A DNA stretch of 9,827 nt from WHTB01 sp050699035 (GTDB taxonomy: Bacteria > Actinomycetota > Actinomycetes > Propionibacteriales > Nocardioidaceae), in NCBI GenBank assembly GCA_050699035.1, contig JBOHDE010000150.1:1-9827 (forward strand). Direction: 5' to 3'. This document shows positions 1 through 5,758 of this stretch, in pieces. A program made the translations under genes and the position numbers. Positions within the stretch are counted from its first letter, which is position 1. The number at the start of each line of letters is the position of its first letter. The notes under the pieces were generated by a model. That model worked only from the letters and a program-made list of their open reading frames with translations. It made no database searches and was not told the DNA's origin.

Positions 1-4
1 TCCG

Positions 5-1093
5 GTGTTCGAAGCAGTCGAGTCACTGGTCGCCGAGCACGCGGAGCTCGAGCAACGGCTCGCCGACCCCGCCGTGCACGCCGACCAGTCGCTGGCGCGC
101 CGGCTCAACCAGCGCTACGCCGAGCTGACGGCGGTCGTACGCACGTACCGTGACTGGCAGCAGGTGGGTGACGACCTCGAGGCGGCCCGCGAGCTGGCCG
201 GCGAGGACGCGGGCTTCGCCGAGGAGGCCGACCGGCTGGCAGTCACCCAGGCCGAGCTGGCCGAGCGGCTGCGCCGGCTCCTCGTGCCGCGCGACCCGAC
301 CGACGCCAAGGACGCCATCCTCGAGGTCAAGGCCGGCGAGGGGGGCGAGGAGTCCGCGCTGTTCGCCGGCGACCTGCTGCGGATGTACCTCCGGTTCGCC
401 GAGCGGCGGGGCTGGCGGACCGAGATCCTCGACGCCGGCGAGTCCGACCTCGGCGGCTACAAGAACGTCACCGTCGCGGTGAAGGCGAAGGGCACCCCGG
501 AGCCGGGCGAGGCGCCGTACGCGCTGCTGAAGTTCGAGGGGGGTGTGCACCGCGTGCAGCGGGTGCCCGTCACCGAGTCGCAGGGCCGCATCCACACCTC
601 CGCCGCCGGCGTGCTGGTGATGCCCGAGGCGGAGAAGGTCGACGTGCGGATCGACGAGAACGACCTGCGGGTCGACGTCTACCGCTCGTCCGGGCCGGGC
701 GGGCAGAGCGTGAACACCACCGACTCCGCCGTCCGGATCACCCACCTGCCGACCGGCATCGTGGTCAGCTGCCAGAACGAGAAGAGCCAGCTGCAGAACC
801 GGGAGCAGGCGATGCGCATCCTGCGCGCCCGGCTGCTGGCAGCCGCCCAGGAGCAGGCCGCGTCGGCCGCCTCCGACGCGCGCCGCTCGCAGGTGCGCAC
901 GGTGGACCGGTCCGAGCGGGTACGCACCTACAACTTCGCCGAGAACCGGATCAGCGACCACCGGGTCGGCTTCAAGGCCTACAACCTCGACCAGGTTCTC
1001 GACGGCGCCTTGCACGACGTCATCCAGGCCTGCGTCGACGCCGACCTCGCCGACCGGCTGGCCGCGGTCGAGGCGCAGAGCACGGGCCGCTGA
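5..1093 (+). CDS. prfA: Peptide chain release factor 1 (RF1)
   Basis: RF1 recognises UAA and UAG stop codons in the ribosomal A site and triggers hydrolysis of peptidyl-tRNA. The 362-residue product matches the usual RF1 length of about 360. The N-terminal half is helical and charged. The tripeptide that reads the stop codon lies in the stretch RVPVTESQGRIHTSA as PVT at residues 188-190 (PAT in E. coli RF1, from memory). The catalytic GGQ is at residues 232-234, within SGPGGQSVNTTDSAVR. PVT, rather than the SPF tripeptide of RF2, makes this RF1. The GTG start at position 5 gives MFEAVESLV, the N-terminus expected for actinobacterial RF1, but only 4 nt lie upstream, so its ribosome binding site cannot be seen. 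The next gene, prmC, begins directly after the TGA and encodes the enzyme that methylates the GGQ glutamine. Confidence 0.97.
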   Translation: MFEAVESLVAEHAELEQRLADPAVHADQSLARRLNQRYAELTAVVRTYRDWQQVGDDLEAARELAGEDAGFAEEADRLAVTQAELAERLRRLLVPRDPTDAKDAILEVKAGEGGEESALFAGDLLRMYLRFAERRGWRTEILDAGESDLGGYKNVTVAVKAKGTPEPGEAPYALLKFEGGVHRVQRVPVTESQGRIHTSAAGVLVMPEAEKVDVRIDENDLRVDVYRSSGPGGQSVNTTDSAVRITHLPTGIVVSCQNEKSQLQNREQAMRILRARLLAAAQEQAASAASDARRSQVRTVDRSERVRTYNFAENRISDHRVGFKAYNLDQVLDGALHDVIQACVDADLADRLAAVEAQSTGR

Positions 1094-1930
1094 GTGCGGG
1101 TCCGAGATGCGGTCGCCCGCGCCACCTGGCGGCTGCGCGACGCGGGCGTCGACTCCCCCCAGCACGACGCCGAGGCGCTGCTCGCCCACGTCCTGGGGGT
1201 CGCCCGCTCCCGGCTGGGCCTGGCCGACGAGCTCGGCACGGACGAGGAGACGCGGTTCGACGCATTGGTCGTCCGCCGGTGCCGGCGTGAGCCGTTGCAG
1301 CACCTGACCGGGTCCACCGGGTTCCGTTACGTCGACCTGGCGGTCGGACCGGGCGTCTTCGTGCCCCGGCCGGAGACCGAGCTGCTGGCCGGCTGGGCCG
1401 TGGACTTGGTCCGCGCCTGTGCCGAGCCGGTGGTCGTCGACCTGTGCACCGGCTCCGGCGCGATCGCGCTGGCGCTCGCGACCGAGGTGCCGGCGGCCCG
1501 CGTCCATGCCGTCGAGCTCGCGCCCGACGCGTACGCCTGGGCCGAGCGCAACCTCGCGGGTACGCAGGTCGACCTGCGGCTCGGCGACATCGCCGACGCG
1601 TTCCACGACCTCGACGGCACGGTCGACGTGGTCGTCGTCAACCCGCCGTACATCCCGCTGGACGCCTTCGAGACGGTGGCGGCCGAGGCGCGCGACTACG
1701 ACCCGCCGGTGGCGTTGTGGTCCGGCCAGGACGGGCTCGACACCATCCACTTGGTGGAGCGGGTTGCTGCCCGGCTGCTGCGGCCCGGCGGCTGGGTGGG
1801 CTGCGAGCACGCCGACCAGCAGGGCGAGTCGGTCCCCGCGATCTTCCGGGCCAGGTCGGGCTGGGTCGACGTGCGCGACCGCCCCGACCTGGCCGGCCGG
1901 CCGCGGTACACGACCGCGCGCCGAGCATGA
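1094..1930 (+). CDS. prmC: Release factor glutamine N5-methyltransferase PrmC (HemK family)
   Basis: PrmC transfers a methyl group from S-adenosylmethionine to the side-chain amide of the GGQ glutamine in RF1 and RF2, which speeds peptide release. The 278-residue product has an N-terminal helical domain (about 1-75) that in this family binds the release factor, and a Rossmann-type methyltransferase domain. Visible motifs are PRPETE (91-96), the SAM-binding loop DLCTGSG (116-122; the third residue is more often Gly) and the amide-binding NPPY (183-186), followed by the typical tail with YDPPVALWSGQDGLD. The GTG start abuts the prfA stop (TGAGTG) with no clear Shine-Dalgarno, which suggests translational coupling to its substrate gene. 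No in-frame alternative start gives a better N-terminus. Confidence 0.96.
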   Translation: MRVRDAVARATWRLRDAGVDSPQHDAEALLAHVLGVARSRLGLADELGTDEETRFDALVVRRCRREPLQHLTGSTGFRYVDLAVGPGVFVPRPETELLAGWAVDLVRACAEPVVVDLCTGSGAIALALATEVPAARVHAVELAPDAYAWAERNLAGTQVDLRLGDIADAFHDLDGTVDVVVVNPPYIPLDAFETVAAEARDYDPPVALWSGQDGLDTIHLVERVAARLLRPGGWVGCEHADQQGESVPAIFRARSGWVDVRDRPDLAGRPRYTTARRA

Positions 1931-1944
1931 CGCGACCGACCTGG

Positions 1945-1961
1945 CACGATGGTCCCTCGTG
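1945..1961 (+). promoter_or_regulatory. Candidate -10 element for a leaderless tsaC start
   Basis: The hexamer CACGAT at 1945-1950 resembles the relaxed actinobacterial -10 (TANNNT) and ends 8 nt before the GTG start at 1959. No Shine-Dalgarno sequence is visible in the 28 nt between prmC and tsaC. Both points would fit a leaderless mRNA, which is common in actinobacteria. The first base is C rather than T and I see no good -35, so this is only a candidate. Confidence 0.22.
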
Positions 1962-2606
1962 ACCCAGCGGTACGACTGTACTGACCCCGACGAGCGTGAG
2001 GCCGGCCTGAAGGCTGCCGTCGACGCGACCCGCGACGGGGAGCTCGTCGTGATCCCGACTGACACCGTCTACGGCATCGCCGCCGACGCGTTCGACCCCG
2101 GGTCCGTACGCCGGCTGTTGGCCGCCAAGGGTCGTGGCCGAGAGATGCCGCCGCCGGTCCTGGTGTCAGCTCGCTCCACCCTGGATGCGCTGGCCACCGC
2201 GATCAGTGACGACGCGCGCGCCTTCGCGGAGGCCTTCTGGCCGGGCCCGCTCACCCTGGTCTGCCGACAGCAGCCGTCGCTGCGCTGGGACCTCGGCGAC
2301 ACCCGCGGCACGGTGGCGGTCCGGATGCCCGACCACGACCTGGCGGTCGAGCTGCTGGCGCGCACCGGGCCGCTCGCCGTCAGCAGCGCGAACCGCACCG
2401 GTCTGCCGGCCGCCACGTCGGTCGACGCGGCCGAGGAGATGCTGGAGAGCGCGGTCGAGATCTACCTCGATGCGGGCGAGGCGCCGGGCGGGGTCGCGTC
2501 CACCATCGTCGACGTCACCGGCGAGGTGCCGCGGGTGCTGCGTGCGGGCGCGTTGAGCCTGGAGCAGCTGCGCGAGGTCGTGGAGACGACCGAGGACGCC
2601 GGCTGA
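1959..2606 (+). CDS. tsaC: L-threonylcarbamoyladenylate synthase (TsaC/Sua5/YrdC family)
   Basis: This enzyme makes threonylcarbamoyl-AMP from threonine, bicarbonate and ATP. It is the first step of the t6A37 modification of tRNAs that read ANN codons. Motifs of the YrdC fold seen here are PTDTVYGI (33-40), KGRGREMPPPVLV (57-69), WPGPLTLV (94-101), VRMPDH (121-126) and SSANRTGLP (142-150), ending with ASTIVDVTG and a Pro-Arg-Val-Leu-Arg-Ala-Gly segment. At 215 residues it is the single-domain, TsaC-length form without the extra C-terminal Sua5 domain of longer homologues. I chose the GTG at 1959: the reading frame stays open upstream inside prmC, but family homology begins only after this codon. 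It lies 28 nt after prmC and 3 nt before wecA. The symbol tsaC is by length; sua5 is equally defensible. Confidence 0.92.
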   Translation: MTQRYDCTDPDEREAGLKAAVDATRDGELVVIPTDTVYGIAADAFDPGSVRRLLAAKGRGREMPPPVLVSARSTLDALATAISDDARAFAEAFWPGPLTLVCRQQPSLRWDLGDTRGTVAVRMPDHDLAVELLARTGPLAVSSANRTGLPAATSVDAAEEMLESAVEIYLDAGEAPGGVASTIVDVTGEVPRVLRAGALSLEQLREVVETTEDAG

Positions 2607-2609
2607 CCG

Positions 2610-3743
2610 ATGCGCGAGTACATGCTGGTGATGCTGGTCGCCGCAGCGGCCACCTACCTGCTCGCCACCATCGCCCGTGAGGTGGCGATGCGGATCGGCG
2701 CGGTCGCCCAGGTCCGCGACCGGGACGTCCACGCGATCCCGATCCCGTACTTCGGCGGCATCGCCATGCTCGGTGGCCTGGTCACGGCGTTCCTGGTCGC
2801 GCTGAACCTGCCGTTCCTCAGCCGCGCGCAGGAGCTGCTGCAAGATGCCGGGTACGTCCTGCTCGGCGGCCTGGTGATCTGCGTCGTCGGGGTGATCGAC
2901 GACGTCATCGAGCTGGACTGGATCACCAAGCTGGCCGGTCAGCTGCTCGCCGCCGGCGTGGTCGTGATCGGGGGAGTGCAGTTCCTCTGGCTGCCGCTGC
3001 CGGGCTCGTCGCCGCTGCTGTCGCTGGACCCTTCCCAGGCCGCGCTGCTCACCGTCCTGGTGATCGTGGCGACGTCGAACGCGGTCAACTTCGTCGACGG
3101 CCTCGACGGGCTGGCGGCCGGCATCGTCGGCATCGGCGCCGCCGCGTTCTTCAGCTTCGCCTACCTCGTCTCGGTGGTGAACAACCTCGACCGCGGCACG
3201 CCCGCCGCGTTCCTGACCGTCGCGCTGGTCGGTGTGTGCCTCGGCATCCTGCCGCACAACTTCTACCCGGCCCGGATGTTCATCGGCGACGCCGGCGCCA
3301 TGCTGATCGGGTTCATCCTGGCCTGCTCGGCGATCACGCTGACCGGCAACTACCCGTCGGTCGACATCGACCGTGGGATCGGCGGGGCGTCGGCCAGCCT
3401 GCTGCCCGCGTTGCTGCCGCTCGTGCTGCCGTTCGCGGTGCTGCTGGTGCCGTTCCTCGACATGGGTCTCGCCGTCGTCCGTCGTACCCGGGCCGGACGC
3501 TCGCCGTTCGCGCCGGACAAGCAGCACCTGCACCACCGGCTGCTCGAGATCGGTCACTCGCACCGGCGGGCCGTGCTGCTGATGTACCTGTGGGCGGCGG
3601 TCGTCGCCGGGGGCACGGTGATGGTGTCGCTGTTCACCGGCTGGCAGGTGCTGCTTGGGCTCGGCCTGATGCTGATGTTGGCTCTCGTGCTCACCTTCGG
3701 CCTGACCTGGTGGCGCCGGGACCGCTCTCTGCTCGGCGGCTGA
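2610..3743 (+). CDS. wecA: Polyprenyl-phosphate GlcNAc-1-phosphate transferase-like (WecA/TagO/MraY superfamily)
   Basis: Proteins of this family move a sugar-1-phosphate from a UDP-sugar to undecaprenyl or decaprenyl phosphate at the inner face of the membrane. This is the first lipid-linked step for arabinogalactan linker, teichoic acid or other cell-wall glycans. The 377-residue product is polytopic, with about ten or eleven hydrophobic segments. Family motifs in order are VRDRDVHAIPIP (35-46), the Asp pair in IDDVIELD (96-103), NAVNFVDGLDGLAAG (157-171), GDAG (226-229), PFLDMGLAVVRR (281-292) and the His loop HLHHRL (306-311). GDAG and HLHHR favour the WecA/TagO branch over MraY. The ATG at 2610 gives MREYMLV; Met5 and Met8 are less likely. 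A GAGGA lies 13 nt upstream, inside tsaC. The sugar donor and final glycan cannot be told from sequence alone. The symbol follows the mycobacterial homologue next to atp. Confidence 0.88.
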   Translation: MREYMLVMLVAAAATYLLATIAREVAMRIGAVAQVRDRDVHAIPIPYFGGIAMLGGLVTAFLVALNLPFLSRAQELLQDAGYVLLGGLVICVVGVIDDVIELDWITKLAGQLLAAGVVVIGGVQFLWLPLPGSSPLLSLDPSQAALLTVLVIVATSNAVNFVDGLDGLAAGIVGIGAAAFFSFAYLVSVVNNLDRGTPAAFLTVALVGVCLGILPHNFYPARMFIGDAGAMLIGFILACSAITLTGNYPSVDIDRGIGGASASLLPALLPLVLPFAVLLVPFLDMGLAVVRRTRAGRSPFAPDKQHLHHRLLEIGHSHRRAVLLMYLWAAVVAGGTVMVSLFTGWQVLLGLGLMLMLALVLTFGLTWWRRDRSLLGG

Positions 3744-3746
3744 CGA

Positions 3747-3778
3747 CGGCACGCATGGAGGCCCTGCCGTGCCGATTT
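3747..3778 (+). terminator. Terminator-like hairpin after wecA
   Basis: A perfect 7-bp stem, CGGCACG (3747-3753) with CGTGCCG (3768-3774), encloses a 14-nt loop and is followed by ATTTCG. It begins 4 nt after the wecA stop and ends just before the putative atp promoter. The T tract is only three bases, so it is either a weak actinobacterial-type intrinsic terminator or only an mRNA 3' structure. Its position fits the end of the prfA-wecA transcript. Confidence 0.4.
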
Positions 3779-3795
3779 CGTGGTGGCCAGGACTT

Positions 3796-3813
3796 TGTGC
3801 TAGTTTTCACAAG
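3796..3813 (+). promoter_or_regulatory. Putative atp operon promoter overlapped by a CRP/GlxR-like palindrome
   Basis: The sequence TGCTAGTTT (3798-3806) is an extended -10 (TGN followed by TANNNT). It predicts a transcription start at about 3812-3814, some 90 nt before atpI. The same bases lie inside TGTGC-N6-TCACA (3796-3811), which differs at one base from the CRP-family consensus TGTGA-N6-TCACA, and the symmetry extends by one more T and A (3795 and 3812). The -35 region is poor; TTTCGT (3776-3781) is the nearest candidate. In actinobacteria this operator type is bound by Crp (Rv3676) or GlxR. A protein sitting on the -10 would be expected to repress. Confidence 0.45.
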
Positions 3814-3815
3814 CA

Positions 3816-3840
3816 CCCACCAGTGCACACGAACTGGGGG
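3816..3840 (+). other. atp leader hairpin 1, covering an orphan Shine-Dalgarno-like tract
   Basis: CCAGT (3820-3824) pairs perfectly with ACTGG (3833-3837) across an 8-nt loop. After a bulged A3819 the stem continues with CCC (3816-3818) against GGG (3838-3840). The 3' arm contains the GGGGGAG tract (3836-3842), which looks like a strong ribosome binding site but has no ATG, GTG or TTG 5 to 12 nt downstream. The hairpin would form at the very 5' end of the predicted atp transcript. Confidence 0.4.
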
Positions 3841-3856
3841 AGAAACCCGCTCAGCA

Positions 3857-3880
3857 GCGACCCGACGGACGCCGGGTCGC
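3857..3880 (+). other. atp leader hairpin 2 (perfect 8-bp stem)
   Basis: GCGACCCG (3857-3864) and CGGGTCGC (3873-3880) form a perfect G/C-rich 8-bp stem with an 8-nt loop. It ends 22 nt before the atpI start and 8 nt before its AGGA motif (3889-3892). No T tract follows, so it is not an intrinsic terminator. It could stabilise the mRNA or influence translation of atpI. Confidence 0.42.
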
Positions 3881-3902
3881 CAGGCACCAGGACGGCCGCC
3901 AC

Positions 3903-4340
3903 ATGACGACCGCTACCCGGCAGGACACCACCTCGGGAATGCTCCGCGGAGCCCTCGTCCCGACGTTGGTGGTCGGGGTCGTGAGTGCCGCGGTCGCCGG
4001 CTTCCTGGCCGGTGCCGAGGGTGTCGTCGGAGCCGTCGTCGGGCTCGCTCTGGTCGTGGTGTTCTTCGGGCTCGGCCTGTACGTACTGCGGCGCAGCGCC
4101 CGCCTCGACCCGGCTGTCGTCCTGCTGGTCGCGCTCGGCCTCTACGCGGGCAAGATCATCGTGATCGGCGGCTCGCTGCTGCTGATCGACACCACGAACG
4201 TGCTGGCCGGCCGCGGTAGCGAGCTGGCGCTCGGCCTGACGGCGATCGTGTGCACCGTGACCTGGACCGTCGGGCAGGTGGTGGGCTTCACCCGGGCCCG
4301 CGTCCCGCTGTACGACCTGGGCGACGAGGTGTCGTCATGA
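3903..4340 (+). CDS. atpI: ATP synthase accessory membrane protein AtpI-like
   Basis: This 145-residue hydrophobic protein has four predicted membrane helices (about 14-37, 41-63, 70-95 and 107-131) with short loops and a basic patch after the second helix (RRSAR, 63-67). Size, topology and position at the head of the atp operon fit the actinobacterial AtpI-like proteins (Rv1303 position in M. tuberculosis). AtpI has been implicated in assembly of the c ring and, with AtpZ, in divalent cation handling, but its exact role is not settled and it is not part of the final enzyme. Sequence identity in this family is low, so the call rests mainly on topology and context. The ATG at 3903 follows AGGA (3889-3892) at 10 nt. 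The gene ends in ATGA, which offers an out-of-frame ATG that I do not believe is used. Confidence 0.8.
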   Translation: MTTATRQDTTSGMLRGALVPTLVVGVVSAAVAGFLAGAEGVVGAVVGLALVVVFFGLGLYVLRRSARLDPAVVLLVALGLYAGKIIVIGGSLLLIDTTNVLAGRGSELALGLTAIVCTVTWTVGQVVGFTRARVPLYDLGDEVSS

Positions 4341-4384
4341 GCCCGTTCCCGAGCTCCCCGGTTTTCGGCGACGCCGGTGCTGAC

Positions 4385-4401
4385 TGCTACGCTCCGGTGC
4401 G
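4385..4401 (+). promoter_or_regulatory. Candidate extended -10 promoter for atpZ-atpB
   Basis: TGCTACGCT (4385-4393) is an extended -10 with hexamer TACGCT (4388-4393). It predicts a start near 4399-4401, only 3 to 5 nt before the ATG at 4404. No Shine-Dalgarno is seen before that ATG, which fits a leaderless or nearly leaderless mRNA. The element lies in the 63-nt gap between atpI and atpZ. The -35 region is weak. It shares TGCTA with the promoter proposed before atpI. Confidence 0.38.
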
Positions 4402-4403
4402 CG

Positions 4404-4652
4404 ATGAGTCAACCGCCGAAACCCCCGGATTCGCCGCAATCCACGCCTCCTTCCGGGACTCCGGGCGACCCGTGGCACGTGGTCGGTTATCTCGTGTCCG
4501 GGGTGGCGTTCTACGGGTTCGTCGGCTGGCTTCTCGACCGGTGGCTGGGCACCTCCTTCCTGCTGCCGATCGGCATCGTGTTCGGCGCAGTGTTGGGGGT
4601 GTACCTCACCTGGGTGAGGTTCCGGGAGCCCACCGAGGGAAGCAGCGAGTAA
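4404..4652 (+). CDS. atpZ: AtpZ-like small F1Fo ATPase accessory membrane protein
   Basis: This 82-residue protein has a Pro-rich, hydrophilic N-terminus (residues 1-23) followed by two membrane helices, about 27-45 and 51-71. The first helix ends in GWLLDRWLGT and the second carries GIVFGAVLGVYLTWVRF. That pattern matches the short AtpZ/ATPase_gene1 family found beside atp genes. Members are thought to work with AtpI in supplying Mg2+ or Ca2+ or in c-ring assembly; the role here is inferred. I chose ATG 4404 (MSQPPKPP) over an in-frame GTG at 4377, because the earlier start would place the candidate -10 within the coding region and adds a non-conserved leader. It lies 63 nt after atpI and 64 nt before atpB. 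The symbol is used for family membership, not proven orthology. Confidence 0.72.
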   Translation: MSQPPKPPDSPQSTPPSGTPGDPWHVVGYLVSGVAFYGFVGWLLDRWLGTSFLLPIGIVFGAVLGVYLTWVRFREPTEGSSE

Positions 4653-4716
4653 GGCCGCGATCGAGCAGCTGCAGGATCGACCGCACGATCGGAGACCACA
4701 CGATGAGGGAGTCACT

Positions 4717-5508
4717 GTGAGCCTCGTAAGACTGGCCAGCGGCCAGTCCTTCACGCCACCCGGGCCGGCCGACTTCCGACTGCCCCCGGTGTTCGGCGAC
4801 TCGGTCTTCTTCACCAAGCCCTACTTCCTGCTGGTGCTGGCAGCGCTCCTGGTGGTCTGGTTCTTCGTCGCGACCTCGCGACCCTCGGCCGTCGTGCCGT
4901 CGCGGCTGCAGTTCGCCGGGGAGGCTGCGTACAACTTCGTCCGCAACTCCATCGCCCGCGATGTGATCGGCTCGCACGAGTTCATGAAGTACGTGCCGTA
5001 CCTCGTCGCGCTCTTCTTCTTCATCCTGGTCAACAACTACTTCGCGCTGATCCCGTTCATCCAGTACCCGACGTTCTCGCAGACCGGGTTCGTCTACGGG
5101 CTCGCGCTGCTGACCTGGGTGGTCTACAACGGCGTCGGCATCCGCCGGCACGGGTTCGTCGGCTACTGGAAGCACCAGTCCGTCCCACCCGGCGTCAAGG
5201 GTCCGATCCTGCTGCTGATCGTGCCGCTCGAGTTCATGTCCAACATCTTGGTCCGCCCGTTCACGCTGTCGGTCCGGTTGTTCGCCAACATGTTCGCCGG
5301 CCACCTGCTGCTGCTGCTGTTCGCCCTCGGCGGCGAGTACCTCATCCTCGAGGCCGGCAACGCCATCTACATCCCGATGGGCGTGCTGTCGCTGCTGATG
5401 GGTCTGATCGTCAGCGGCCTCGAGATGCTGGTGCTCGGCATCCAGGCGTATGTGTTCACGCTTCTGACCGCCCTGTACATCTCCGGCGCGCTCGCCGAAG
5501 AGCATTGA
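4717..5508 (+). CDS. atpB: F1Fo ATP synthase subunit a
   Basis: Subunit a forms the two proton half-channels next to the c ring in the membrane. The 263-residue product is very hydrophobic with five or more membrane segments. The signature is in LSVRLFANMFAGH (184-196), where Arg187 is the essential arginine equivalent to E. coli Arg210. The last helix carries the conserved Gln of GIQAYVFTLLTALYI (Gln243), and EF/PLEF and Asn-rich segments (LVNNYFALIPF, 104-114) are as expected. The GTG start at 4717 has GAGGGAG (4705-4711) 5 nt upstream, which decides it over other codons. It is followed 22 nt later by atpE. Length and residues are normal for the family, with no sign of damage. Confidence 0.97.
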   Translation: MSLVRLASGQSFTPPGPADFRLPPVFGDSVFFTKPYFLLVLAALLVVWFFVATSRPSAVVPSRLQFAGEAAYNFVRNSIARDVIGSHEFMKYVPYLVALFFFILVNNYFALIPFIQYPTFSQTGFVYGLALLTWVVYNGVGIRRHGFVGYWKHQSVPPGVKGPILLLIVPLEFMSNILVRPFTLSVRLFANMFAGHLLLLLFALGGEYLILEAGNAIYIPMGVLSLLMGLIVSGLEMLVLGIQAYVFTLLTALYISGALAEEH

Positions 5509-5530
5509 GAAACTGACGAAAGGAACTGCC

Positions 5531-5734
5531 GTGGAAGGCAACGTCAACATGATCGGCTACGGCCTGGCCGCTATCGGCCCAGGTGTCGGTATCGGTCTGA
5601 TCTTCGCCGCGTACATCAATGGCGTCGCTCGCCAGCCGGAGGCCCAGGGCCGCCTGCAGACCATCGCCTTCCTGGGCATGGCGCTCACCGAGGCGCTCGC
5701 GATCATCGGTATCGCGCTCGCCTTCGCACTCTGA
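5531..5734 (+). CDS. atpE: F1Fo ATP synthase subunit c
   Basis: Subunit c is a two-helix hairpin that assembles into the rotating proton-binding ring. The 67-residue protein has helix 1 (about 5-30) with the Gly-rich packing motif GPGVGIG (16-22), the polar loop RQPE (34-37) that contacts gamma and epsilon, and helix 2 (about 42-66) with the proton-carrying Glu54 in ALTEALAIIG. I see none of the extra polar residues typical of Na+-binding c subunits, so protons are the likely ion. The GTG start has AAAGGA (5519-5524) 6 nt upstream, which supports it over the in-frame ATG at 5549. The next gene, atpF, starts 24 nt later. High expression relative to its neighbours is usual for this subunit, and its ribosome binding site is one of the better ones in the window. 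Confidence 0.97.
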   Translation: MEGNVNMIGYGLAAIGPGVGIGLIFAAYINGVARQPEAQGRLQTIAFLGMALTEALAIIGIALAFAL

Positions 5735-5758
5735 CGCAGACAGATCGAGGTCAAAGCC

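Noticed and set aside
1419..1958. Upstream extension of tsaC into prmC
   Set aside because: The frame is open upstream only because stops are rare in GC-rich DNA; that part overlaps the PrmC catalytic domain and lacks family similarity.
23..2065. Minus-strand open frame (680 codons) opposite prfA, prmC and tsaC
   Set aside because: An antisense shadow of conserved genes with low-complexity composition and no family motif.
2166..3752. Minus-strand open frame (528 codons) opposite tsaC and wecA
   Set aside because: Its Gln/His/Asp/Arg-rich translation mirrors the hydrophobic codons of wecA read backwards; no motif.
3236..4219. Plus-strand frame (327 codons) spanning the wecA end, the gap and atpI
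   Set aside because: It is out of frame with two recognised genes and is Arg/Pro/Ala-rich, typical of a shifted frame; the gap shows no coding bias of its own.
4653..4716. Repeated CGATCG and CAGCTG palindromes before atpB
   Set aside because: They are short self-complementary hexamers without a consistent stem or known operator pattern; chance in this composition is likely.
4337..4720. Frame starting with the ATGA overlap at the end of atpI, 127 codons
   Set aside because: The stop-start overlap looks attractive, but the frame runs out of phase through atpZ, is Arg-rich without pattern, and has no ribosome binding site suited to it.
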